A DNA stretch of 39,984 nucleotides from Streptomyces mutomycini (GCF_001700505.1 NZ_MAPV01000112.1:1-39984); one strand, 5' to 3'; counted from the first letter of the stretch, positions 15,956 through 24,530 are shown. Translations and numbers: made by a program. The notes: a model not told the origin generated them from the sequence alone.

Positions 15956-16741
15956 GTGAACCGGATGGATCAGGTGAACGAGGCGAGCCGGGCGCCCGGA
16001 TTCGCCCCCGACTCCCTGGTGCTGAACCGGAAACTCCCTCTCTGGTACCAGGTCTCGCAGTCCCTCCGGGCTTCCATACTGGGCCGCCCCCAGAACGCCT
16101 CCACGCGGCTGCCCACCGAGGAGCAGCTGGCCGCGCACTACGGCGTGAGCGTCCTCACGATGCGCCAGGCCCTCAAGGAGCTGGAGAGCGAGGGGCTGAT
16201 CAGCAGGCACCGCCGGCGCGGCACGTTCATCGAGCCGCGCGCGCGCCGGGTGTCGCCGGTCCGGCTGCTGGGTTCGATCGACACGATCGTCGCCCAGCAG
16301 TCGGGCGAGCGGACGACCGTGCTCGGCCACGGCAGAGCGCCGGTCCCCGGTGATCTCGCCGAGTTCTTCCCGGACTGCCCCGAGGTGGTCAGCTACCGGC
16401 GGCTCCGCTGCGACGAGGGGACCGGCGAGCCCACCAACTGGGCGGAGAACGCGGTGCGCCCGGAGATCGCCGCCCGTCTCGACGTGGCCGATCTGGAACG
16501 GTGGCCCATGACCAAGGTGCTGCGCGACGCCATCGGCGTACGCATCTCGCGGATCACCGACACCGTGGAGGCCCGCCTCGCCGACCCCGTCACGGCCGAG
16601 CTGCTCCAGATCCCGCTGCTCAGCCCGATCCTGCACTACACCGGTGTGACGTACGACGAGGACGGCTCGGTGGTGGACGTGGCGCGCATCCGCTACCGGG
16701 GGGACCGTTTCTCCTTCTCCGTGACCGTCGACGCGCACTGA
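15956..16741 (+). CDS. GntR/HutC-family regulator with UTRA domain
   Basis: About 261 residues. The winged helix lies at about residues 29-95 (LPLWYQVSQSLRASIL, LPTEEQLAAHYGVSVLTMRQALKELESEGLISRHRRRGTFI). A UTRA ligand domain follows (YRRLRCDEGTGEPTNWAENAVRPEIAARL, ending VDVARIRYRGDRFSFSVTVDA). HutC-type proteins bind small organic acids, sugars or amino-acid breakdown products. GTG 15956 follows GAGAGG; ATG 15965 follows AGGTG and is equally possible. It is 37 bp after hmgA on the same strand, so an aromatic-catabolism effector is likely, though not shown. A clear terminator follows. Confidence 0.9.
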   Translation: MNRMDQVNEASRAPGFAPDSLVLNRKLPLWYQVSQSLRASILGRPQNASTRLPTEEQLAAHYGVSVLTMRQALKELESEGLISRHRRRGTFIEPRARRVSPVRLLGSIDTIVAQQSGERTTVLGHGRAPVPGDLAEFFPDCPEVVSYRRLRCDEGTGEPTNWAENAVRPEIAARLDVADLERWPMTKVLRDAIGVRISRITDTVEARLADPVTAELLQIPLLSPILHYTGVTYDEDGSVVDVARIRYRGDRFSFSVTVDAH

Positions 16742-16774
16742 CGGCGGAGCCGCGACCGGCCGTCGTCCAATGCA

Positions 16775-16803
16775 ACGCCCCGTCGTCAGCATCGACGGGG
16801 CGT
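16775..16803 (+). terminator. terminator of the hmgA-gntR unit
   Basis: ACGCCCCGTCG (16775-16785) and CGACGGGGCGT (16793-16803) form a perfect 11-bp stem with a 7-base loop. Confidence 0.8.
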
Positions 16804-16870
16804 CGTCGCGATGCCGGGCGGTCGTTACGATGCCGTGAGCGGCGGACGTGGCGACGGGGAGGACGACACG

Positions 16871-18109
16871 GTGGCAGCACGGGCGGCGGCCGGAGCCGGC
16901 GGGGGCGACGCGCTCCCGCTGCTGGACGACCTCATGCCCTGGTCGGTACGGCCCCTGAGGACGGGGCGTCCCTGGGTGACGGCCCCCGACGCCGCCTCGC
17001 TCCGGGCCCGCTGGGACCTGCTGGTGGCGGCGGACGGCGCCGAGCAGGAGCGCCTGTTCCGGCCCAGTCGCTCACGTACTCCGCTGACCCCGGCCGCAGC
17101 CCTGCCGGGCCGGTCCACCGGGACGAGCGCGTTCGCCCGGGACCCGGGGCCGTACCCCGAACCGGTACGTATCCTGCACGGCCCCTTCGACGAACAGTGG
17201 CTGATTCCCGACCACCGGCTGCTCGACGCGGCCCGCCCCGAGCTGTGGCGGGTCGCCGACGGACACCAGCTCTTCGCCGTCGAGCACGGATACGTCCCTC
17301 AGGACAGCGGCCCCGCCCTCTTCGCGACCGCGCTGCTGCCCGACGGGCATTCCCCCGCCGGACGGCCCGGCCGGATACGGCCGCTCTACCGGCGGCCGGG
17401 CGGACGGGAGCCCAATCTCGCACCGGGGCTGTCCGCACTGCTGGCAGCCCGGTACGGGGGGCCGGTCACCGCCGAACACGTCCTCGCCTGGACCCTCGCC
17501 GCGGCCGTCCCCTCCCCAGCCGGCCCCCTTGTCCCGCTGCCCGCCGACGGTGAGCTGTGGGCGGAGGGCGTGGAACTCGGACAGGAGCTGCTCCGCCTCC
17601 ATCTGCGCGGGGCACGCGGCGGAGAACGCCCGCGCATGCCCGGCGGCCGTCGCCCGTACGTGCGGGCCGCAATCCCGCCCCGGCCGGGCGGGGCGCACTA
17701 CGACGCGGGCGAGGAGGCGATCGTCCTCGGCGAGGGACGCGTCTCGCCCGTCCCCGCCGGGGCCTGGGACTTCAGGGTCAGCGGGGTACGGATGCTGGAG
17801 CTCTGGTTCGAGCGCCGAAGGGCGGCGGCGGAGGGGCCGGCGGCAGAGGGGCTGGCGGCGGTGGGACCGCGCGGCTGGCCGCGCGAGCGTACGTCGGAAC
17901 TGCTGGAACTGATCAGCGTGCTGGCGCTGCTCGACGGGCTGCGGCCCCGGCAACAGGCCCTGCGGGACCGGCTGGAGCGGGTCGGCGCGCTGAGCCGGAA
18001 CGAACTGAGCACGGCCGGGCTGCGTCCCGTCCCCGCCTCGGCCCGGCGTCCCGCGTCCGTACTGGATCACCAGGAGGAGGGACCGGAGGGGCAGTTCGCA
18101 CTGCTGTGA
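16871..18109 (+). CDS. orphan type-ISP restriction-modification-like domain protein
   Basis: About 412 residues. It matches, by recall, the actinobacterial proteins labelled type ISP restriction/modification enzyme. The recognisable stretches are PVRILHGPFDEQWLIPDHRL, RPELWRVADGHQLF, EHGYVPQDSGPALFATALLPDGHSPAGRPGRIRPL, PNLAPGLSALLAARYGGPVTAEHVLAW, ELWAEGVELGQELL and the closing RRPASVLDHQEEGPEGQFALL. These correspond to the C-terminal specificity region of type ISP enzymes. No nuclease, helicase or methyltransferase motif is present, so it cannot restrict or modify DNA alone. GTG 16871 is the best start: GGGGAGGA lies seven bases upstream, better than the in-frame ATG 16811. Short Ala/Gly/Glu repeats near residues 318-330 look unstructured. 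The role is unknown. Confidence 0.75.
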   Translation: MAARAAAGAGGGDALPLLDDLMPWSVRPLRTGRPWVTAPDAASLRARWDLLVAADGAEQERLFRPSRSRTPLTPAAALPGRSTGTSAFARDPGPYPEPVRILHGPFDEQWLIPDHRLLDAARPELWRVADGHQLFAVEHGYVPQDSGPALFATALLPDGHSPAGRPGRIRPLYRRPGGREPNLAPGLSALLAARYGGPVTAEHVLAWTLAAAVPSPAGPLVPLPADGELWAEGVELGQELLRLHLRGARGGERPRMPGGRRPYVRAAIPPRPGGAHYDAGEEAIVLGEGRVSPVPAGAWDFRVSGVRMLELWFERRRAAAEGPAAEGLAAVGPRGWPRERTSELLELISVLALLDGLRPRQQALRDRLERVGALSRNELSTAGLRPVPASARRPASVLDHQEEGPEGQFALL

Positions 18110-18337
18110 GGTCTCGCGTCCCGTCGCGGGGCGACCCGCCAGGGGCGCGGTGGAGAGCCCGCCACAGCGGTGGGCGGGGGGCACCGGCGCCGATGGGTGC
18201 CGTGCCGGCGCGGGGAACACACCGACGCAACGCTGCCGGCCCTGGGGATGACGGGCGGACAGCAGCACTGCGTCGGGACGGAGTGATCGTGGCCGCGGCC
18301 CTGAACGAAGGGCCGGACCGGTCGTGACAGCCGTCGG

Positions 18338-18601
18338 TCAGCGGCGGCTGCCCAGGAGCGAGCGCCGCAGTCGCCGCAGGGGGGCGAAGAGCGAGACACG
18401 CGCGCTCCTGCTCCTGCGGGTGTGCGCGGCGTCGCGCGAGGTGAGCTCGAGCATCAGCAGCGTCGCTTCCGCCGACTCGCGCTGCGGAACGGCGGGGCCG
18501 CCCAGCACTGCGAGATGGCGGTCGAGGCGCGAACTGGTCGCACCGCTCCCACATGTGATGGCAGGCACTCGCGGCCTGCTGCGCACCGTTATCTGTTCCA
18601 T
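18338..18601 (-). CDS. small conserved Streptomyces protein, function unknown
   Basis: An 87-residue basic protein starting MEQITVRSRPRVPAITCGSG, with an Arg-rich C-terminus (LFAPLRRLRRSLLGSRR). I recall near-identical N-termini in many streptomycetes, so it is likely a real conserved gene. It has no signal peptide or membrane helix and a single cysteine (C17). ATG 18601 has GGGGAG four bases upstream. Middle residues (ATSSRLDRHLAVLGGPAVPQRESAEATLLMLELTS) may form helices. It is convergent with the ISP-like gene; I cannot assign a role. Confidence 0.6.
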   Translation of the reverse strand: MEQITVRSRPRVPAITCGSGATSSRLDRHLAVLGGPAVPQRESAEATLLMLELTSRDAAHTRRSRSARVSLFAPLRRLRRSLLGSRR

Positions 18602-18983
18602 GTCACTCCCCACCCGTACTAGGGCACCCGGCCCGGGCAGGTTAACCCTATCGTCCCTCGGTCACACTCGTGTATCCCGGCCGCAGGATTGCACTCCCGT
18701 GCACGGGTGCTGACGGCCCGTTACCGGATCTTGCGGGCCCCGGGCGGGTTGAGTCGGCTTGGAGGTGCTTCGCCCTTACCGCGCAACGCTGTTGACGGAG
18801 CGTCACCGATGAGCGAAGCCCCGGTCACCGGGCGCGTGATCGTGGATCGGTGCCGAGGTGCTCGCGGCGCACCGCCACCGGTGTCGCGGTACGCCTCCGT
18901 GACGCACGGGAAGAGGGCCCCGCAGGACGGAGCCCCCTCCTCGGCGGACGGCTGCACCGCCGCGCCGCGCTTCAGGAGTGCCG
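18602..18983. other. non-coding stretch between the small protein and the esterase gene
   Basis: The 382 bases hold no convincing gene: the only short leftward frame lacks a ribosome site and has poor third-position bias. They contain the promoter of the small protein on the left, and the terminator of the esterase gene (18912-18938) on the right. I see no tRNA-like fold. The section around 18720-18820 is rich in short GC stems but shows no clear element. Confidence 0.5.
18912..18938 (-). terminator. terminator of the SGNH esterase gene
   Basis: On the minus strand GGGGGCTCCG pairs with CGGGGCCCTC over about ten base pairs, including two G-U pairs, around a 5-base loop. It lies some 45 bases after the esterase stop. 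Confidence 0.55.
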
Positions 18984-19793
18984 TCAGGCCTTCGAGTTGA
19001 GGACGGGCAGATAGCCGCCCGACTGCCCGGCGGCGGTCGGGTGGTAGGACTCCCCGATGTTGAGCCAGTTCACGCTGTGAAGCCAGGCGCTGCCCGAGCA
19101 GATCTCGTGCCCGGTGAAGGTCGAGGTGACGTCGCCCCAGGTGAAGCCGTGATCGGCCGCACGCTTGGCGGTGGCGGCGTTGAGGTAGTCGGCGGCGCCG
19201 TTGATTGCGGTGCGCTCGTTCTCACTCAGGCCGGCGACGCAGTTGCCGCCGATCTTGTAGAAGCGGGGGTAGCCGAGGACGACGACGTGGGCGGCGGGCG
19301 CCTTTGCGCTGATCGCCGTGTAGACGGAGTCCAGCTTGCCGGGGAGGGTCGAGTCGACGTAGGCGCGGGCGGTGGCGATCCGGCTCAGACAGGTGGCCTC
19401 GGACTGCAGCACACAGGTGGTCATGACATCGGCGAAGCCCGCGTCGTTGCCGCCGATGGAGATCGAGACGAGGTCGGTCGCGGAGTTGAGAGGTCCGAGC
19501 TGACCGGCCGTGACATCGCCCGTCCTGGCTCCCGAACATGCGGTGAAGGCGAACGAGGCAGGGTTGTTGGCCGCCTTCCAGAGGGCGGGGAACGCTCGGG
19601 TGCTGCGCTTGCAGTTACCGCTCGCGCTGTCGTAACTGCCGGCACCGACACCCGACGAGTACGAGTCTCCCAGGGCCACGTAGTCGACGGACGCTGCGGA
19701 TTCCTGGGCCTGGGCCACGCCCGCACCGGTCAGAGCGAGAACGGTACCGAGCAGGAGAGAGGACGAGAACGCCACGAGTCTGGACATTTTCAT
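18984..19793 (-). CDS. secreted SGNH/GDSL esterase-lipase
   Basis: A 269-residue protein with a Sec signal peptide (MKMSRLV core, hydrophobic SSLLLGTVLALTGAG, cleavage after AQA29). The block I nucleophile is S44 in GDSYSSG, block III is GGND (N116) and block V carries H251 in SYHPTAAGQ. The residue three before the His is a Ser (GESYHP), as in the Streptomyces lipases that work with a Ser-His dyad. Six cysteines (61, 86, 127, 135, 185, 232) suit the three disulfides known from the S. rimosus and related enzymes. It hydrolyses esters or phospholipids outside the cell. AAGGAGG precedes ATG 19793. Its promoter shares TTGGCATGAnCAC with that of the lipase at 34052. Confidence 0.93.
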   Translation of the reverse strand: MKMSRLVAFSSSLLLGTVLALTGAGVAQAQESAASVDYVALGDSYSSGVGAGSYDSASGNCKRSTRAFPALWKAANNPASFAFTACSGARTGDVTAGQLGPLNSATDLVSISIGGNDAGFADVMTTCVLQSEATCLSRIATARAYVDSTLPGKLDSVYTAISAKAPAAHVVVLGYPRFYKIGGNCVAGLSENERTAINGAADYLNAATAKRAADHGFTWGDVTSTFTGHEICSGSAWLHSVNWLNIGESYHPTAAGQSGGYLPVLNSKA

Positions 19794-20027
19794 GGAACCT
19801 CCTTGGGCAGGATCTCTGCCTACTCCGTGGTAGCAGTACGGACATGAATTCCGGAAGTGTTCATGCCAAAATGCTTCGACAACCCACCTCTTGACGGAAC
19901 CTGACGAGGCGTCACACAAAATCGGGCATCGGGGGACATCGAGTGCGAAGTCGCTCGGCCCCGCCACCCGGGTACGACTCCCGAAACCTGGGTGCGCGGG
20001 GTGCCGCCCTGTCGGATCATGGGCCCC

Positions 20028-21122
20028 ATGTCTGCCAACCCCGAGTCCGCCCTGCCGATCCGGCTCAACGTCGATGACAGCGATTCGCCGTCCGATGTCG
20101 TGGACGCACTCTTCCTGGGCCGCTTCGCGACGGGCGAGCAGCCTTATTCGCACAGCTCCTCCCTCGACCGGGTCAAGCCGGGCGCGACCCTGCTGCCGGC
20201 GGCGGCCAGGGTGCTGAGGGCCGCCCGTGACGACGACCGCAGTGCGACCCTCGCCGAGGGGGACGGGTGGACGCTGCTGATCTCGCGGTGGAACCGGGGC
20301 GCCGATGTCACGGTCACCGCCACCACCCCCGAGCTGGCCCGGAAGATCCTTTCCGAGGCGACCGAAGAGGCCCGGGACGAGCCGGAGCCGCAGCCCGACA
20401 ACGTGACCATGGGGTTCTGGTACGTGTCGCCGCGCCGTGGCCCGCACCGCACCACCCGGCAGATCGCCGCCGGCACCTGGGACGAGGTCCGGCCCAACTA
20501 CACGGCTCCGGTGGCGGATGCGATGGACCGGCTGATGAAGGTCACCCCCGACGCCATCTCAGGCCGGCTGCTCCTGCTTCACGGCCCTCCGGGCACCGGC
20601 AAGACCTCGGCGCTGCGCACCCTCGCCCGGTCCTGGCGGGACTGGTGCCAGGTCGACTGCGTCCTGGACCCGGAACGGCTCTTCAACGATGTGGGCTATC
20701 TGATGGACATCGCCATCGGTGAGGACGACGGTTCGGCCAAGGGGCGGTGGCGGCTGCTGCTCCTGGAGGACTGCGACGAGCTGATCCGCGGCGAGGCGAA
20801 GCACACGGCGGGCCAGGCACTCTCGCGGCTGCTCAATCTGACGGACGGCCTGCTGGGACAGGGCCGCAACGTGCTGGTGGGGGTGACGACCAATGAGGAC
20901 CTGGAGCGGCTGCACCCTGCGGTGGTCAGGCCGGGCCGCTGTCTGGCCCGCATCGAGGTCGGCTCGCTGACCCGGGCGGAGTCGGTGTCCTGGCTCGGCA
21001 CCGAAGAAGGGCTGGGCCGCGAGGGCGCGACGCTCGCCGAGCTGTACGCCCTGCGGCGCGGCACCGGTCCGGCGTCCGTGCCGAAGCAGGACGCCGGGGC
21101 GGACGCGGGGCTGTACCTCTGA
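20028..21122 (+). CDS. AAA ATPase with N-terminal DUF5925-type domain
   Basis: A 364-residue cytosolic protein. Residues 1-150 form the domain seen in Streptomyces proteins annotated DUF5925 (LRAARDDDRSATLAEGDGWTLLISRWNRGADVTVTA, then NVTMGFWYVSPRRGP). The AAA module follows: Walker A GPPGTGKT at 186-193, Walker B LLLLEDCDE at 243-251, a sensor-1 TTNEDLE and an arginine finger in RPGRC. It is likely a remodelling ATPase; the substrate is unknown. ATG 20028 gives a natural N-terminus but lacks a good ribosome site, and ATG 20019 is an alternative. It is divergent from the esterase gene and ends three bases from the convergent GntR gene. Confidence 0.85.
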   Translation: MSANPESALPIRLNVDDSDSPSDVVDALFLGRFATGEQPYSHSSSLDRVKPGATLLPAAARVLRAARDDDRSATLAEGDGWTLLISRWNRGADVTVTATTPELARKILSEATEEARDEPEPQPDNVTMGFWYVSPRRGPHRTTRQIAAGTWDEVRPNYTAPVADAMDRLMKVTPDAISGRLLLLHGPPGTGKTSALRTLARSWRDWCQVDCVLDPERLFNDVGYLMDIAIGEDDGSAKGRWRLLLLEDCDELIRGEAKHTAGQALSRLLNLTDGLLGQGRNVLVGVTTNEDLERLHPAVVRPGRCLARIEVGSLTRAESVSWLGTEEGLGREGATLAELYALRRGTGPASVPKQDAGADAGLYL

Positions 21123-21125
21123 GGG

Positions 21126-21509
21126 TCAGTACAGCTCGCGCGCGTAGGCCGCCCGTACCGCGTCCTCGGCCAGGGCCAGTGCGTCGGCCCGGGACAGGCC
21201 GAGGCGCCGGGCCTGCTCGGCGTACTCCTGTGCCGCCGTGGCGGCGTGACGGGCGGCCGCGTCCCCCGCGGCGGCGACGAACGTCCCGTTGCGGCCCCGG
21301 GTCTCGATCACCCCGTCGGTCTCCAGCGCGCGGTAGGCCTTGGCCACGGTGTTGGCGGCGAGGCCCAGTTCCCCGGCGAGGCCTCGTACGGTCGGAAGGC
21401 GGTAGCCGACGGGCAGGGCGCCGGAGCGGGCCTGTTCGGACAGCTGGGCGCGCAGCTGTTCGTACGGGGCGGTGGCGGAGTCCGGGTCAACGGCGATCTT
21501 CAGGGTCAC
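21126..21509 (-). CDS. YtrA-type GntR-family regulator
   Basis: A 127-residue protein with one winged helix (APYEQLRAQLSEQARSGALPVGYRLPTVRGLAGELGLAANTVAKAYRALETDGVIETRGRNGTFV) and a short helical tail (AAQEYAEQARRLGLSRADALALAEDAVRAAY), the YtrA layout. Most YtrA proteins repress ABC transporter operons next to them. None is adjacent here, so the target is unknown. GTG 21509 gives the usual MTLKIAVDPDS start; no ribosome site is visible and the mRNA may be leaderless. Confidence 0.88.
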   Translation of the reverse strand: MTLKIAVDPDSATAPYEQLRAQLSEQARSGALPVGYRLPTVRGLAGELGLAANTVAKAYRALETDGVIETRGRNGTFVAAAGDAAARHAATAAQEYAEQARRLGLSRADALALAEDAVRAAYARELY

Positions 21510-21604
21510 GCGCCGATTCTGTCCCACCGGGGGGCTGCGCCGTCACCGGCCCGCCGCCGGAAAACCGGAGGCGTCCGGGCCGTGCCACGCATTACCGTCC
21601 GCCC

Positions 21605-22525
21605 ATGACGGTACTCGTGCGTGACTTCCTTCCCGCCGACGCGGAGGCCTGGGTACGGGTGCGGCGTGCCGCTCTGCCGTACATGGTGACGACTCCGGAG
21701 CAGGTCCTGCGTGACCTTGCCGACGCCCATCCCGACCGGCACTACCGGCTGCTGGTCGCCGAGGAGGACGGCGAGGTGATCGGGACCGCGCAGGTGGGCA
21801 TCTCCCACGAGAGCCCGACGCCCGGCCAGGGGTTCTGCAATCCGTACGTCCATCCGGAACGGAGGCGCCGGGGAGCGGGGTCGCTGCTGGTGCGGACCGG
21901 TGAGGAGCATCTGGCCGGTGTCGGCGCGAGCGCCGTCTACACCTGGGTGCTCGACGAGCCGGCCTACCGCGCGTTCGCCGGGAAGCGCGGCTTCGAGGCA
22001 CGCCGGCCCGCGCACTTCCTGCGTCTCGGCCTGGTGGACGGCTCGCTGCCGCCGCTCCAGGAACTGCCCGCCGGGGTCGTACTGCTCACCGGGGCCGACT
22101 TCGAGGACGATCCGCGCCCGCTGTTCGAAGCCGACGCGGAGACGACCTCGGACGAGCCGAGCGACACCCCGGTAGAGTTCGCCGACTACGAGGACTGGCT
22201 GGCCACGACCTGGCGGCGGCCGGCCTTCGACCACGCGCTCACCACGGTCGTGACGGTGGACGGGCAGGTCGCGGCGTTCAGCGCGGCGGAGACCGACGGC
22301 ATGACCCGCTACTGGTCCGCCATGACCGGCACCCGGCGCGCCTTCCGGGGCAGAGGGCTTGCGAAGCTCGCCAAGAACGCCTCGCTGCACCGGGCGCGTG
22401 CGGCCGGATACACGGACGCCTACACCGGTAACGACGCCGGCAACGGCCCGATGCTGGCGGTCAACCGCTGGTTCGGCTACGAGATCTGCGCCACGGAGGT
22501 GCGCCATGTCCATGAGATCGGCTGA
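21605..22525 (+). CDS. tandem GNAT-family N-acetyltransferase
   Basis: A 306-residue protein with two GNAT folds. The first (about 1-140) has the acetyl-CoA loop region NPYVHPERRRRGAGSLLV. The second (about 200-306) has TGTRRAFRGRGLAKLAKNASLHRARAAGYTDAYTGNDAGNGPMLAVNRWFGYE, a well-kept R/Q-x-x-G-x-A site. Such tandem GNATs acylate small amines or peptides. ATG 21605 has no strong Shine-Dalgarno. The last 20 bases overlap the DUF402 gene, so the two are translationally linked. Confidence 0.88.
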   Translation: MTVLVRDFLPADAEAWVRVRRAALPYMVTTPEQVLRDLADAHPDRHYRLLVAEEDGEVIGTAQVGISHESPTPGQGFCNPYVHPERRRRGAGSLLVRTGEEHLAGVGASAVYTWVLDEPAYRAFAGKRGFEARRPAHFLRLGLVDGSLPPLQELPAGVVLLTGADFEDDPRPLFEADAETTSDEPSDTPVEFADYEDWLATTWRRPAFDHALTTVVTVDGQVAAFSAAETDGMTRYWSAMTGTRRAFRGRGLAKLAKNASLHRARAAGYTDAYTGNDAGNGPMLAVNRWFGYEICATEVRHVHEIG

Positions 22526-23006
22526 CCCCGCCGCGACGTTGACGGTGGCCCTGGTCAAAGCCGGCCGTACGAAGATCCGTTATCCGGCCCAGCAGGTAGG
22601 CGACGACGGGACCCGGATCACCGTCCGCGCCCCGTGGGCCGCCCCGGGAGTAAGGGACTTCGGCTTCGTACGCTTCGAGCCGGGCGACGTCTTCACCGAG
22701 CACTACTGGCGCGACCGGTATTACGCGGTGAAGGAGGTCCGCACCGGAGGCGGACAGCTGAAGGGCTGGTACTGCGACATCACCCGGCCCGCCGTGCTGC
22801 GGGGATCCGAACTCCTGGTGGAGGACCTGGACCTGGACCTGTGGGTGTCGGCGGACGGCTCGTCCGTACTGCGCCTGGACGAGGACGAGTTCGAGGAGAG
22901 CGGCCTCGCCGGCCGCGACCCCCGGGCGGCGGAGGCGGCCGTGCGGGCCCTGGACGAACTGGAGCACCTCGCCCGCACCGAAGGCCTGGCGGAACTGGTC
23001 CGCTGA
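22506..23006 (+). CDS. DUF402 family protein (nucleotide phosphatase-like)
   Basis: A 166-residue DUF402 protein. The core FTEHYWRDRYYAVKEV, LKGWYCDITRPAVLRG and DLDLDLWVSADGSSVLRLDEDEFEESGL contains the acidic metal-binding residues of the family. Characterised members hydrolyse nucleoside di- or triphosphates (staphylococcal Ntdp) or CMP-phosphonates (FomD). ATG 22506 has GGAGG six bases upstream, inside the end of the GNAT gene, giving a 20-base overlap. A joint role with the acetyltransferase is plausible but unproven. The gene converges with the methyltransferase-NUDIX-VOC fusion; CTGAGG/CCTCAG (23021-23045) may be a weak terminator. Confidence 0.87.
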   Translation: MSMRSADPAATLTVALVKAGRTKIRYPAQQVGDDGTRITVRAPWAAPGVRDFGFVRFEPGDVFTEHYWRDRYYAVKEVRTGGGQLKGWYCDITRPAVLRGSELLVEDLDLDLWVSADGSSVLRLDEDEFEESGLAGRDPRAAEAAVRALDELEHLARTEGLAELVR

Positions 23007-23041
23007 GCGGCGCGAGACCGCTGAGGTGGGACGGGACGGCC

Positions 23042-24496
23042 TCAGGGGGCGACCAGCTCCACCTCGTGGCCCGCCGTGTCCGCCAGACGGGCCGTGCGGC
23101 GTCCGCTGTCCTCGGCTCCCGCCCGGCCGTCGGGCGGGAGCCGCCTCCAGCCGTGTGCCGGGGCGTCCGCCACGAGGGCGTCCAGCGCGGCGCGGTCGCG
23201 GACGTGGAACGCCAGGCGGCCGGTGCCGGACCGGGCGGGCCCGTGCTCGACCGCCACATGGCTGTCGCCGCGCCGCCAGCTCCGGCCCTGCGCCCAGCGC
23301 TGGTACGGGACATGACCGAGCCGGCCGAGCAGCCAGCCCCACTCCGCGTCGGCCTCGGCCAGGTCGGGCACCGACAGCCCGATGTGGTGCAGCCGGCCGG
23401 TGGGGGCGCCCGATACCGGCAACGGGACGGCGCGCCGTGCCCCCCGCGGGGCGTACGCGACGGTGTCGGCGTCCTCGTGCCAGTGGATCAGGAAGCGGTG
23501 ACCGGCGCGGTACCCGTCGAGGCCCTCACGGCAGTACGCCACCATGTCTTCGGGGAGCGCGTCCAGGGGGTACCAGGCCAGCTCCGAGCACTTCTCGGGC
23601 TCCGCGTTGCGGGGAGGGCGCGCGGGATCGAGGTCGGCCTCGAAGAACCAGCCCATCCTGGGGTTTCCGCCCGGCCCCCTGTGCTGCATGACCAGGGCCA
23701 CCCGGAGCTCGTCCGGATCCAGCTGGACCCCGATCTCCTCGGCGGTCTCGCGGATCATCGCCGCCCGGACGTCCTCCCCGTCCTCCGCGTGACCGGAGGG
23801 GGCGTGCAGCAGCCCGTCCGCATACCCCGTGCCGGCCCGCCGGGCGAGCAGCACGTCGGAGCCCCTGCGCAGGATCAGGTGGACGTCGACGACCTCGGTG
23901 TGCCGGTGGGGCGGCTCGGCGCGGGCCACCAGGGCGTACCGCTCGTCGTCGACCTCCCTGCCCCAGAGCCGGGAGTCCCCGGAGAGCGGCTCGTGGTGGA
24001 CGCGCTCCGTGTGCTGGGCGAGGAGTGAGGTGAGGTGGGCTGCGGAGAGTCCGGTGCCGTTCCACACGCCTTCGACGAGCACCAGCCGGCCGCCCGGCCG
24101 CAGCAGGGAGAACCAGTGCCGCAGGGCGGCCGCCGGGTCGGGCAGCAGCCACACCGTGTGCCGGGCGAGGATCACGTCGAACCGCTGGGTGCCGACCGGG
24201 GGGTGCCCGGCGTCGCCGACGAGCACCTCGGTGCCGGTCCCGGCGAGCTTGGCCCGTGCCTGCTCCACCATGCGCGGCGACCGGTCGACGGCCGTCACGC
24301 GGTGCCCCTGGCAGGCGACGAGCAGGGCCAGGCTGCCCGTACCGCAGCCGAGGTCGAGGACCGTGGATCGCGCGGTGGGCAGCCAGGTCTCCATCCGCTG
24401 CGCCCAGGCGTCGCGGACCGCGGGATCGCGCAGCCCGTGGTCGGGCTCCTCGTCGAAGGAGTCGGCGGCGGCATCCCAGTAGTCGGTCGTCGTCAT
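23042..24496 (-). CDS. triple fusion: SAM methyltransferase - NUDIX hydrolase - VOC domain
   Basis: A 484-residue protein. Residues 1-195 form a class I methyltransferase: motif I VLDLGCGTG at 46-54, acidic D71, FDVILARHTVWLL, and a LLRPGGRLVLVEG strand. Residues 200-340 form a NUDIX hydrolase with a perfect box: G235-x5-E241-x7-R249-E250-x2-E253-E254-x-G256. Residues 367-484 form a VOC/glyoxalase-like domain (LHHIGLSVPDLAEADAEWGWLLGRLG, HVAVEHGPA, LADTAGHEVELVAP). The three parts run through without a stop or frameshift. The first two are known as a natural fusion in actinobacteria. ATG 24496 has GAGAGGA eight bases upstream. Substrates are unknown; the NUDIX part suggests a nucleotide or nucleotide-sugar, perhaps in metabolite repair. 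Confidence 0.92.
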   Translation of the reverse strand: MTTTDYWDAAADSFDEEPDHGLRDPAVRDAWAQRMETWLPTARSTVLDLGCGTGSLALLVACQGHRVTAVDRSPRMVEQARAKLAGTGTEVLVGDAGHPPVGTQRFDVILARHTVWLLPDPAAALRHWFSLLRPGGRLVLVEGVWNGTGLSAAHLTSLLAQHTERVHHEPLSGDSRLWGREVDDERYALVARAEPPHRHTEVVDVHLILRRGSDVLLARRAGTGYADGLLHAPSGHAEDGEDVRAAMIRETAEEIGVQLDPDELRVALVMQHRGPGGNPRMGWFFEADLDPARPPRNAEPEKCSELAWYPLDALPEDMVAYCREGLDGYRAGHRFLIHWHEDADTVAYAPRGARRAVPLPVSGAPTGRLHHIGLSVPDLAEADAEWGWLLGRLGHVPYQRWAQGRSWRRGDSHVAVEHGPARSGTGRLAFHVRDRAALDALVADAPAHGWRRLPPDGRAGAEDSGRRTARLADTAGHEVELVAP

Positions 24497-24530
24497 GACC
24501 GAGATCCTCTCAGCCGCCACTGACATTCCC

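Noticed and set aside
18721..18957. Short leftward frame of 78 codons before the small conserved gene
   Set aside because: No ribosome site, weak third-position bias and overlap with the esterase terminator.
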